Source: Anaerolineae bacterium
GTDB lineage: Bacteria; Chloroflexota; Anaerolineae; E26-bin7
DNA length: 5,934 bases
Assembly (NCBI GenBank): GCA_029933115.1
Contig: JAOZOT010000235.1
Span: forward strand, 1-5,934
Direction of reading: 5' to 3'
This document shows, one piece after another, positions 1 through 5,934 of this stretch; the first letter of the stretch is position 1; each line of letters begins with the position of its first letter. Under the pieces are notes generated by a model. That model worked only from the letters and a program-made list of their open reading frames with translations. It ran no database searches and was not told the origin of the DNA. The position numbers were made by a program, and so were the translations under genes.

Positions 1-40
1 TCTGGAAGGTATTTTACCATGATCTGAGGGTGGCGGCAAA

Positions 41-74
41 GCAATTGCGGCCCACTTCTACTGTGAACAATTGC
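41..74 (-). repeat. Weak inverted repeat after the asnS stop
   Basis: On the minus strand GCAATTG (68-74) and CAATTGC (41-47) are complementary over seven bases with a 20-base loop, starting one base past the asnS stop codon. The stem is AT-rich, and only TTT follows before GCC. At best it is a weak terminator or an mRNA-end structure. The remaining bases to position 1 show no gene. Confidence 0.25.
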
Positions 75-75
75 C

Positions 76-1380
76 TCACGGATACATCCGCCCCAACAGC
101 CGCGGGAAGGGGATGGTCTCACGGATGTGGTGGATGCCACAGATCCACATGATGGTTCGCTCCACCCCCAGGCCGAAGCCAGAGTGGGGCACCGAGCCGT
201 ATTTCCGCAGGTCCAGATACCATTCGTAGGCCGCACGGGGCAGGTTGTGCTCCTCGATGCGCCGCTCCAACAGTTCGTAGCTGGCCGTGCGCTGGCCGCC
301 ACCGATGATCTCGCCGTAACCTTCAGGGGCCAGGAGGTCCACCGATTTGGAAACCTCGGGCCGCCCTGGTTCCTCCTCCATGTAGAAAGCCTTGCATTGA
401 GTGGGGTAGTGGTGCACAAAAACCGGCTTCTCGAAGTGGTTGCCTATGGCTACCTCGTGCGGAGCACCGAAATCGTCGCCCCACTCGATGGGTACGCCTT
501 TCTCGTTCAAAATCTCCACCGCTTCGTCATAGCTAATGCGCGGGAAGGGCGGCATGACTTTTTCCAGGAGGGTCGTGTCCCGCTCCAGCACCTTCAATTC
601 GTGGGCCCGGTTCTTCAGCGTGGTCTGGACGATGTAGCTGACGAACTCCTCTTGCACCCTCATGCACTCGTCCAGGTCGGCGTAGGCCATCTCCGGCTCG
701 ACCATCCAGAACTCCATCATGTGGCGGCGGGTTTTGGATTTCTCGGCGCGGAAGGTGGGGCCGAAACAGTAAACCCGGCCAAAGGACATGATGTTGGCTT
801 CGTTGTACAGTTGTCCGCTCTGGGTCAGATAGGCCGGTTCCCCAAAGTAATCCGTGGCGAAAAGGGTGGTGGTGTCCTCACAAGCCGAAGGGGTGAGGAT
901 GGGCGTGTCCACGTTGAGGAAGCCGTTATTGTCCAGCCAGTCACGGATGGCTCGGATGACCTCGGCGCGCACCCGCAGGATGGCCCACTGGCGCGAGGAG
1001 CGCAACCACAGGTGACGGCGGTCCATCAGGAAGTCAACGCCGTGCTCCTTGGGGGTGATGGGATAGTCCTCGGCCAGTTGCACTATCTCGACGTTCCTGA
1101 CGGAGAGCTCGTACCCGCCGGGGATGCCCGGCGCCCGCTTGTCGGCCCGCACTGTGCCCGTGACGATGAGAGACGACTCCTGGGTCACTCCCCTGGCCGC
1201 CTCAAAGACCTCTGGCGAGACCTCTTTCTGGAAGACCACTCCTTGCACCAGACCGGTGCCGTCCCGCACCAGCAGGAACTGCAAGCGACCCTTGTCGGTC
1301 TTGTTGTAGAGCCAGCCTTTGATGGTCACCTCCTGGCCTTCCCAGTGGGCGATGTCTTCGATATAAATATGCTCGGCCAA
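76..1380 (-). CDS. asnS: Asparaginyl-tRNA synthetase (class II)
   Basis: Charges tRNA-Asn with asparagine using ATP in the cytoplasm (EC 6.1.1.22). The 434-residue product has an N-terminal OB-fold anticodon-binding domain (about residues 17-103) and a class II catalytic core (about 125-434). Motif 1 lies around P160. Motif 2 runs about 207-232, with R211 in FRAEKSKTRRH. Motif 3 runs about 400-415, with R408 in GLGVER. SGQLYNE (188-194), EFWMVEPE (223-230) and GEIIGGGQR (356-364) are of the asparaginyl type; the aspartyl enzymes differ at these places. The OB-fold argues against a synthetase-derived asparagine synthetase, which lacks it. Length is normal for the short Thermus-like form. The start is TTG (1378-1380), with GGAGGT five bases upstream. 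No ATG, GTG or TTG occurs between it and the in-frame upstream stop at 1444-1446, and the next in-frame Met is residue 119. It has its own promoter and is separated from the protease gene by 107 bases. Confidence 0.97.
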   Translation of the reverse strand: MAEHIYIEDIAHWEGQEVTIKGWLYNKTDKGRLQFLLVRDGTGLVQGVVFQKEVSPEVFEAARGVTQESSLIVTGTVRADKRAPGIPGGYELSVRNVEIVQLAEDYPITPKEHGVDFLMDRRHLWLRSSRQWAILRVRAEVIRAIRDWLDNNGFLNVDTPILTPSACEDTTTLFATDYFGEPAYLTQSGQLYNEANIMSFGRVYCFGPTFRAEKSKTRRHMMEFWMVEPEMAYADLDECMRVQEEFVSYIVQTTLKNRAHELKVLERDTTLLEKVMPPFPRISYDEAVEILNEKGVPIEWGDDFGAPHEVAIGNHFEKPVFVHHYPTQCKAFYMEEEPGRPEVSKSVDLLAPEGYGEIIGGGQRTASYELLERRIEEHNLPRAAYEWYLDLRKYGSVPHSGFGLGVERTIMWICGIHHIRETIPFPRLLGRMYP

Positions 1381-1385
1381 ATCGC

Positions 1386-1391
1386 ACCTCC
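1386..1391 (-). promoter_or_regulatory. Ribosome binding site of asnS
   Basis: On the minus strand this reads GGAGGT, a near-complete Shine-Dalgarno match, with five bases to the TTG start codon. It fixes the non-ATG start of asnS. Its last two bases are part of a GTGCGA hexamer (1382-1387) that also occurs in the dyad further upstream, so the site could be masked by base pairing. Confidence 0.85.
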
Positions 1392-1411
1392 AGATTGTGA
1401 GTACTTTTCCG

Positions 1412-1438
1412 ACGTGCGAGGCAAAGTGCGTCGCACGT
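1412..1438 (-). promoter_or_regulatory. Perfect 8-base dyad at the asnS transcription start
   Basis: On the minus strand ACGTGCGA (1431-1438) and TCGCACGT (1412-1419) are perfect inverted repeats separated by 11 bases. The first arm also forms part of a second dyad, GTGCG-A-CGCAC (1426-1436). Position just downstream of the -10 element, over the predicted transcription start, is typical of a repressor operator. A leader hairpin is the alternative. It is not a terminator, because the bases after the second arm are CGGAAAAG with no T-run. The binding factor is unknown. Confidence 0.5.
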
Positions 1439-1442
1439 TGAT

Positions 1443-1471
1443 ATTATAACACATCGTCCGCAGATTGTCAT
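1443..1471 (-). promoter_or_regulatory. Sigma-70-type promoter of asnS
   Basis: On the minus strand the -35 element is ATGACA (1466-1471), five of six matches to TTGACA. A spacer of exactly 17 bases leads to a perfect TATAAT -10 element (1443-1448). The TGT directly before TATAAT supplies the extended -10 TGn. Transcription should start near 1436, giving a leader of about 55 bases before the TTG. The promoter lies wholly in the gap after the protease stop codon, so asnS can be transcribed independently. This is a sequence match only; the start site is inferred. Confidence 0.8.
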
Positions 1472-1487
1472 CAATGAAATGGGGGGA

Positions 1488-4400
1488 TTACGGGCGGTAG
1501 TTTTTCATGATGAGGGGGAAGAACTGCGCCAGAGGAGGCACGACAGTCGTGGCCGTGCGCTCGGTGACGTAGCCGAAATCGTCTTCCAGGTGCATCACGT
1601 TGCGGATGGTCAGAGCTCCTCTGGTGGTGCTCACCACCGCTCCATAGGTGATAGTGACGGGCGTGCCGAGGAGGAGAGGCCCCGCCCAGGTGACCTTTGC
1701 TCCATCGCAGTTGGCTGAAGGAGTGCCTTCTGTCGAAAGCGAGCCAGAAACGTAGGCGATGTGGGCCGGAATAACGTTGGTGAGCACTGCCGACGAGGCA
1801 TCTATGATGCCCTCGTTGCGCAGGACGATGGTGTATGTCAGGGGCTCGCCGCGCTCGGCCGTGTCTTTGTCCACTGCGATGGTCGAGGCGGAAAGGTCGG
1901 GGACGTTGACCCGCACGTCTACCCTGCGGTCGAAGAGGACGCGGTGATCCTCGTAGCCGACGTAGGCCACGTTGGAGATGACCGTCCCCGCAGCCAATGG
2001 AGAGGCCACGTCCACGCGGTAGCTCACGGTGACGCTCTGGCCGGAGGCAATCCCTCCGTTCCAGGTCACGGTGTTGGTCAATGGGTGATAGATGGCCTCG
2101 GCCGGCTGTAAGCTGCCGGGCACATAGCTGGTGTTGGTCGGTAGGGGGTTGGACAAGCTGGCCTGAGAGATGTCGTCCCAGCCATCGTTCCGCAGGATAA
2201 TGGTGTAGGTCAAAGGGTCACCGTCGGCGACGACAGTGCTGTCGGCAGCCAGAGTCGAGGTCCCCAGCCAACTGAGCCAGCCCACCACCCGCTGCATCAC
2301 CCTTTCCGCCGCCCCGCTGTCCAGGCTCTCAAAGGGATAGCTGAAAAAGACGGTGCGGTGGGATGGTGCGGCGTGAGCCAGGCCAATGGCTCTCCCATGA
2401 CTGCCCCGGAAAGCCGTCTCAGTCGAAACGGTGGGGGTGAGAGCGTCGCTCCAGTTTTTGAAGGGGTAATTGAGGTCGTAGGGCCCCAGTCCGTCTCCCA
2501 CCAGGTTGTCGTCTACCCCCGTAGCTATAGTGGTGGTCAGATCTTCAGTGTAAGCCAAGACGCCCAAGTAGTCGGTGGCAAAGTCGGTGAAGCCGGTGGC
2601 GTACAGGTAGTCCTGGCCGCTGAGGAAGAGGCGGCCGCCGCTTTCCAGGTACGTCGCCAGGCGAGCCTCTTCGTCCGGGGTGAGGGTCTGATACCAGTCG
2701 TAGCCGGTGAACCAGACCAGGATAGGATACCGTTGGAGGATCTCCAGGGGAGGGCTGTTGTAAGGCCAGCCGGCGCCGTTTACATTCCAGTAGTCGTAAG
2801 GCAGGCCATTGGCTTCCAGGGCTGCTTGGTAATGAGCCTCCTGGTCGTACCAGCGGTCGTCGTCCACCAGCAGGATGGGGGCTGGGGTCTTGGTGGTCAG
2901 GAGGGAGGAGCGGGCCAGAGTTGGCGACAGGGTCGAGCGGGCGGTCACAGTCACAGTGTCGGAAACGTTCCAGGCGGCGGTAGGGGGGACCTGCACCGTC
3001 ACCGCGAGGTTCACCGAGGCACAGGAGGTTACCACGGCGGTGTCCGTTGACAACGCCGTTGGCCAGGCGTTGCCCTGGATGGTCAGGGTGTAAGTATCGC
3101 TACCGCCGGTCTCGCCGCTGTTGCGCAGGCGCAGGGTGTGAGTTACCGTTGTGGCCGGTGGGCCAATCAAAGTCTGGCTGGAGGGGCTCAGTTGCAACCC
3201 TACTTGCCGGCGAGGGGACGTGAGCCAGTCAATGACTCGTTCCATCACAGCCTGACGGTCGGAGGCGCTGTTGATGGCCTCGAAGCCGAAAGAGAGGTAG
3301 ACGACTCGATAGGGCAGACACAGGCCCACCCTTTGCCCGGCGGAGCCATCATCTTGATACCGGACGACCGTCGAGGCGTAGTCAGCATTGGCCACGGCGA
3401 TCTCGTCGGGGGAGGATTGGTTATCGGCTCCATCTCCTCCCTGGATGGTCAGGTCGAGGCCCTCGAAAATGTCACCCGTCACTCCCTGGAGGTTGTAGGC
3501 GTCGGCGTTGTCTGCCACGTACTCGGCTTTCAGGTAGTTTTCGTAGTAGTCGGTGTGGATAAACCAACTGCCGCCTCCGTCCCAGTAGCCCACGTCCTGA
3601 CCGGTGAGGAAAAGTTTGCCACCGCCATCCAGGTAGCTGGTAATGGCTGATTCGGCTCCGACATAGCCCGGCGAATCCAGAGGAGCGGACCAGATAACGA
3701 TGTCGTAGGGAGCCAGATCGTCGGCCTGCGGCACGTCGCCGGGCGTGGCAAAGGGCTCCTCAATGGTCCAGGTGTCGTAGTAATAGTCCAGAGCGTCCAG
3801 AGCTTCCTGGAAGTAGCCTATCTGACTGCGGTAGTACCACCGCCCGCTGTCAACCAGGAGGATGGTGGGGGCGGTGGGCAGGGCGAAATCCTGAACAACA
3901 ATACTGGCCTCGGTGACGGTCACTGCCGGGGCGTGACCCACCCTGTGGCCAGGGCTGGTGGCTTTTAAAGCGTAGCTGCCTATGGGCAGAGAGGTGGTGT
4001 AAAAACCCGTAGCTGGATCGGTGGTGACGGTAATGGGAGTGTTGAGGACGGTGACGGTGGCGGCCAGAGGAGTGCCGGTCCCTTCTTCTGTTACCTGTCC
4101 CGTCAGAGTGCCTGTGGGTTTGGCCGTCAGGCTAAAGTCCTGGGTGGTGGTCGTGGCGGTCACGATGTCAATGGCCCACTCGGTCAAGGGGTAGTAGCCA
4201 AAGGCCTCCGCTGTGGCATCGTAGCGGCCGGGGGCCAGGCCGAGGGTGTATGAGCCATCGGCGGCGGTCGTGGTTTGGGCCGGCAGGCCGGTGTCGCGAT
4301 TGACGGCGGTGACTGTGGCCCCGGCGATGGGGGTGCCGTTGGCTGCGTTTCGCACCGTGCCGGAGAGGGCACCGGCCGAGCTCACTGACAGCACAGCGTT

Positions 4401-5921
4401 GTAGGCATCTATGCGTCCCCAACCGTAGTCGTTGTTAGGGATGGGGGTCCCCAATGGGATGGCTGTGCCGGTCATGGCCTGCTCCGCCGCGCTGAGGCTC
4501 AAGCCCGGCCGGGCCTGGAAGAGCAGCGCCGCCAGGCCGGTCACGTGGGGGGCGGCCATGGAGGTGCCCTGGTACTCCGCGTACCCGCCACCGGGCACAC
4601 TGGAGCGGACGTTGGTGCCGGGGGCCGAGACGTCGGGCTTGGTCTCTCCCCAGGGCGAGGGGCCACGGCTGGAGAAGGAGGCGATTACGTCATCGGTGTC
4701 GGTGGCTCCTACGGCGAAGGATTCGGCAAAGCTGGCCGGTGAGCCCACAGTCCCACCGTAGGGGCCGGCGTTGCCGGCCGAGAAGACGGGGAGGATGTTG
4801 GCCGCCCGCAGGGCCTGCACGTCAGGGAGGAAGGTCTGATCGGCTCCATAGTCGCTGCCCCAGGAGTTGTTGACCACGTCAGGGGCATCGTCGGTGGCGG
4901 GGTCACCGTCTGGGTCCAGCAGCCACTGAAAGCCAGCGTGGATCCAGCTATCGTAGGCATAGCCCTGGTTGTGGAAGATTTTGACGGCGATCCATCGGGC
5001 GCCGGGAGCCACGCCGATTCCCCCATCGCCCACAATGGTGCCCATAGTGTGGGTGCCGTGGCCGTGCCCGTCGCCGGGGTAAGTGTAGCCTTCGTCAGTG
5101 GCGCAGAACCAGTTGCCGGTGTGCACGTGTAACCCTTTGGGGCTGTAACCCCGATATTTGGTCAGCAAGGCCGGATGCTGCCAGTCCACGCCGGTGTCCA
5201 TGTTGGCCACCACCACCCCGCTGCCGTCAATGCCCAGGGCGTTCCAGACCAGGTCGGCCCGTATGCGGGCAATGTTCCACTCTACAGTCTGTGCAGCAGG
5301 CCGGGGGGTATGGGCGGGCTCGCTTCCGAATTCATATCCTTTATCGTCCAAATATCGCTTGTGGTCAGCGCGGATGAGCTTGACCTCCGGCCGCGCGGCC
5401 AACTCGAAGAGCGTCTCTCGGTCGCCGGTGACGGCCAGGCCGTTGAAAATCCAGTAGGGGGTGTGGCTCACTACCTTGCCCTGCGCTTCCTGCTGGCTCA
5501 GATAAGCCCTGAGGTCGGCTTGGGAGCGTTCGGCGGTGGATTGCAAAGTGGTGACCACCATCTGGCGACGGGCCTGGGCACTGAGCCCCGTTGGAGGGAT
5601 GGCTTCCAGAGGAGCCTCCTCTTTGAGGTGGACGATGAAGGTGACCTTTCCGTCCTTTTTGAGTTGGGCCAACTGTTTGAGGAGGGCAGGCTCAATCTTG
5701 CGCAGAGCGTCCGGGGGGATAGGGGGTACGTCAGGAAGGGGGGGTGTGGGAGTAGCGCGCTGGACCGCCCCGGCCGACGGCACTGAGGGGGTAGAGAGCG
5801 CGGGAAGCAGCGCGCTGCCCTCTCCCGGAAGTGTGAGCAGAAGGAGACAGGAGCCCAGCAACAGAGCCAAGAAGACGAATAACCGCTTGAGTTTTTTGTG
5901 GGTATCAGTGTCTGTCGCCAT
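1488..5921 (-). CDS. Exported multidomain S8 (subtilisin-family) serine protease, bacillopeptidase F-like
   Basis: A 1477-residue secreted or surface endopeptidase. In order: signal peptide (KKLKR then a hydrophobic core, about 1-37); Pro/Thr-rich linker (about 42-71); I9-type inhibitory propeptide (about 74-190); S8 catalytic domain (about 212-515) with D242 (MDTG), H288 (HGTH), oxyanion N384 (SAGN) and S454 (GTSMAAP), so the catalytic set is complete. Two carboxypeptidase-regulatory-like sandwiches follow (about 517-600, 602-683), then an alpha/beta Rossmann-like module (685-902), a beta-sandwich (about 907-1012), a second copy of the alpha/beta module (1014-1218), two DUF11-type repeats (1221-1462) and the tail FFPLIMKNYRP. 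The catalytic domain, with APDVVNNSWG and a long insert before it, matches the bacillopeptidase F branch. The ATG has GGAG nine bases upstream; the next Met is residue 121, past the signal. The stop is TAA. Its promoter lies outside the window. The substrate is unknown; a nutritional or envelope role is inference. Protease identity is nearly certain; the names of the accessory domains are less so. Confidence 0.95.
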   Translation of the reverse strand: MATDTDTHKKLKRLFVFLALLLGSCLLLLTLPGEGSALLPALSTPSVPSAGAVQRATPTPPLPDVPPIPPDALRKIEPALLKQLAQLKKDGKVTFIVHLKEEAPLEAIPPTGLSAQARRQMVVTTLQSTAERSQADLRAYLSQQEAQGKVVSHTPYWIFNGLAVTGDRETLFELAARPEVKLIRADHKRYLDDKGYEFGSEPAHTPRPAAQTVEWNIARIRADLVWNALGIDGSGVVVANMDTGVDWQHPALLTKYRGYSPKGLHVHTGNWFCATDEGYTYPGDGHGHGTHTMGTIVGDGGIGVAPGARWIAVKIFHNQGYAYDSWIHAGFQWLLDPDGDPATDDAPDVVNNSWGSDYGADQTFLPDVQALRAANILPVFSAGNAGPYGGTVGSPASFAESFAVGATDTDDVIASFSSRGPSPWGETKPDVSAPGTNVRSSVPGGGYAEYQGTSMAAPHVTGLAALLFQARPGLSLSAAEQAMTGTAIPLGTPIPNNDYGWGRIDAYNAVLSVSSAGALSGTVRNAANGTPIAGATVTAVNRDTGLPAQTTTAADGSYTLGLAPGRYDATAEAFGYYPLTEWAIDIVTATTTTQDFSLTAKPTGTLTGQVTEEGTGTPLAATVTVLNTPITVTTDPATGFYTTSLPIGSYALKATSPGHRVGHAPAVTVTEASIVVQDFALPTAPTILLVDSGRWYYRSQIGYFQEALDALDYYYDTWTIEEPFATPGDVPQADDLAPYDIVIWSAPLDSPGYVGAESAITSYLDGGGKLFLTGQDVGYWDGGGSWFIHTDYYENYLKAEYVADNADAYNLQGVTGDIFEGLDLTIQGGDGADNQSSPDEIAVANADYASTVVRYQDDGSAGQRVGLCLPYRVVYLSFGFEAINSASDRQAVMERVIDWLTSPRRQVGLQLSPSSQTLIGPPATTVTHTLRLRNSGETGGSDTYTLTIQGNAWPTALSTDTAVVTSCASVNLAVTVQVPPTAAWNVSDTVTVTARSTLSPTLARSSLLTTKTPAPILLVDDDRWYDQEAHYQAALEANGLPYDYWNVNGAGWPYNSPPLEILQRYPILVWFTGYDWYQTLTPDEEARLATYLESGGRLFLSGQDYLYATGFTDFATDYLGVLAYTEDLTTTIATGVDDNLVGDGLGPYDLNYPFKNWSDALTPTVSTETAFRGSHGRAIGLAHAAPSHRTVFFSYPFESLDSGAAERVMQRVVGWLSWLGTSTLAADSTVVADGDPLTYTIILRNDGWDDISQASLSNPLPTNTSYVPGSLQPAEAIYHPLTNTVTWNGGIASGQSVTVSYRVDVASPLAAGTVISNVAYVGYEDHRVLFDRRVDVRVNVPDLSASTIAVDKDTAERGEPLTYTIVLRNEGIIDASSAVLTNVIPAHIAYVSGSLSTEGTPSANCDGAKVTWAGPLLLGTPVTITYGAVVSTTRGALTIRNVMHLEDDFGYVTERTATTVVPPLAQFFPLIMKNYRP
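1536..2261 (-). repeat. Tandem DUF11-type repeats in the protease
   Basis: Residues about 1221-1340 and 1341-1462 are two copies of a surface-protein beta-sandwich. The hallmark G-(D/E)-PLTYTI-(I/V)-LRN-(D/E)-G occurs in both (residues 1234-1247 and 1358-1371), followed by Y-V-x-GSL and an ending with a V-x-Y-x-(D/E)-(D/H) turn. The copies are also recognisable in DNA: 2181-2225 against 1809-1853 match at 34 of 45 bases by hand alignment. This supports internal duplication. The likely role is a stalk or anchor holding the catalytic part away from the cell. Confidence 0.85.
2268..3869 (-). repeat. Duplicated Rossmann/GATase1-like modules in the protease
   Basis: Copy A is residues 685-902 (3216-3869) and copy B is residues 1014-1218 (2268-2882). 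A beta-sandwich of about 105 residues (2886-3203) separates them. Shared blocks are ILLVD-x-x-RWY, a Y-x-x-AL-(D/E)-A helix, I-(V/L)-(I/V)-W, YL-x-x-GG-(K/R)-LFL-(T/S)-GQD, and V-M-(E/Q)-RV-(I/V)-x-WL at the end. The order of strands and helices suggests a glutamine-amidotransferase-like alpha/beta fold. No cysteine lies in the LFL-(T/S)-GQD turn, so amidotransferase activity is not expected. Fold assignment is inference from pattern. Confidence 0.7.
3873..4373 (-). repeat. Tandem carboxypeptidase-regulatory-like domains in the protease
   Basis: Residues about 517-600 and 602-683 are two copies of a small beta-sandwich. Each follows the pattern G-x-[VL]-(S/T)-G-x-V, then G-T-P-(I/L)-A, T-V-T-(A/V), a turn before S/F-Y-T, L-P/A-x-G-x-Y, and an ending Q-D-F-(S/A)-L. 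This is the typical pattern of the CarboxypepD_reg / peptidase-associated fold. Such domains commonly act as spacers or stabilisers beside exported peptidases. Confidence 0.8.
5811..5921 (-). other. Signal peptide of the S8 protease
   Basis: Residues 1-37 have a basic stretch (K9, K10, K12, R13), a hydrophobic core from about L14 to L31, a helix-breaking PG at 32-33 and a small-residue GSA (35-37) suitable for signal peptidase I. LGSC (22-25) resembles a lipobox, but it sits inside the hydrophobic core with LLLL after it. Cleavage near residue 37 therefore looks more likely than lipidation at C25. Confidence 0.75.
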
Positions 5922-5930
5922 TCCCCCTGT

Positions 5931-5934
5931 CTCC
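5931..5934 (-). promoter_or_regulatory. Ribosome binding site of the S8 protease
   Basis: On the minus strand GGAG stands nine bases before the ATG at 5919-5921, with a further purine run GGGGGA touching the start codon. The window edge cuts through or next to this site, so a longer match may extend outside. Confidence 0.5.

Noticed and set aside
8..18. Small palindrome ggta-ttt-tacc as an operator
   Set aside because: Four-base arms at the window edge, with no gene start in view, are too little evidence.
41..74. Rho-independent terminator for asnS
   Set aside because: The stem is AT-rich with a 20-base loop and only three T follow. It is kept only as a weak inverted repeat.
1412..1438. Terminator of the protease gene
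   Set aside because: The dyad has no T-run after it in the direction of transcription and lies over the asnS start region, so a regulatory role fits better. No clear terminator is visible after the protease.
127..1449. A 440-codon open frame on the plus strand covering nearly all of asnS
   Set aside because: It is antisense to a clear asnS. Its translation shows no recognisable domain and looks like the mirror of GC-rich codons, as do the shorter plus-strand frames opposite the protease.
1391..1468. Direct repeat cagattgt at 1391-1398 and 1461-1468, exactly 70 bases apart
   Set aside because: Eight bases can recur by chance. The interval holds no mobile-element ends, and one copy overlaps the -35 region while the other runs into the Shine-Dalgarno.
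2268..2882. Response-regulator receiver domain suggested by ILLVDDD at residue 1016
   Set aside because: The protein is exported, copy A has ILLVDSG instead, and the later strands (GGRLFLSGQD) do not follow the receiver Thr/Lys pattern.
5892..5897. Run of six A in the coding strand near the protease start (codons for K9, K10) as a frameshift site
   Set aside because: The frame is intact on both sides and nothing suggests a programmed alternative product.

Overview
The window holds two genes, both on the minus strand and both apparently complete: asparaginyl-tRNA synthetase (asnS, 76-1380) and, upstream of it in the direction of transcription, a very large exported multidomain subtilisin-family protease (1488-5921). 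Together they fill almost the whole window. No RNA gene, mobile element, CRISPR array or integration site was seen.

The DNA is GC-rich. The synthetase is of the short bacterial type seen in Thermus and relatives. The protease belongs to the bacillopeptidase F-like group and carries a string of beta-sandwich modules, two DUF11-type repeats and a short C-terminal tail ending in FFPLIMKNYRP. That combination, and the tail in particular, recalls exported proteins of Chloroflexota (Anaerolineae and relatives). The taxonomic suggestion is inference from recall, with moderate confidence.

Layout from the left. Positions 1-75 lie beyond the asnS stop; they carry only a weak AT-rich inverted repeat and no clear terminator. 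Positions 76-1380 are asnS, with a TTG start behind a strong Shine-Dalgarno. Positions 1381-1487 form a 107-base gap with a convincing sigma-70-type promoter for asnS (ATGACA, 17 bases, extended TATAAT). A perfect 8-base dyad overlaps the predicted transcription start, and a third copy of its core hexamer overlaps the Shine-Dalgarno. Positions 1488-5921 are the protease, whose ATG lies 13 bases from the right edge, so its promoter is outside the window.

The two genes have no evident functional link. One is housekeeping translation; the other is extracellular or envelope proteolysis. asnS has its own promoter, so co-orientation need not mean an operon. No previously undescribed system is evident. 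The items most worth a second look are the regulatory dyad in front of asnS, the protease's C-terminal tail, and its paired non-catalytic alpha/beta modules.
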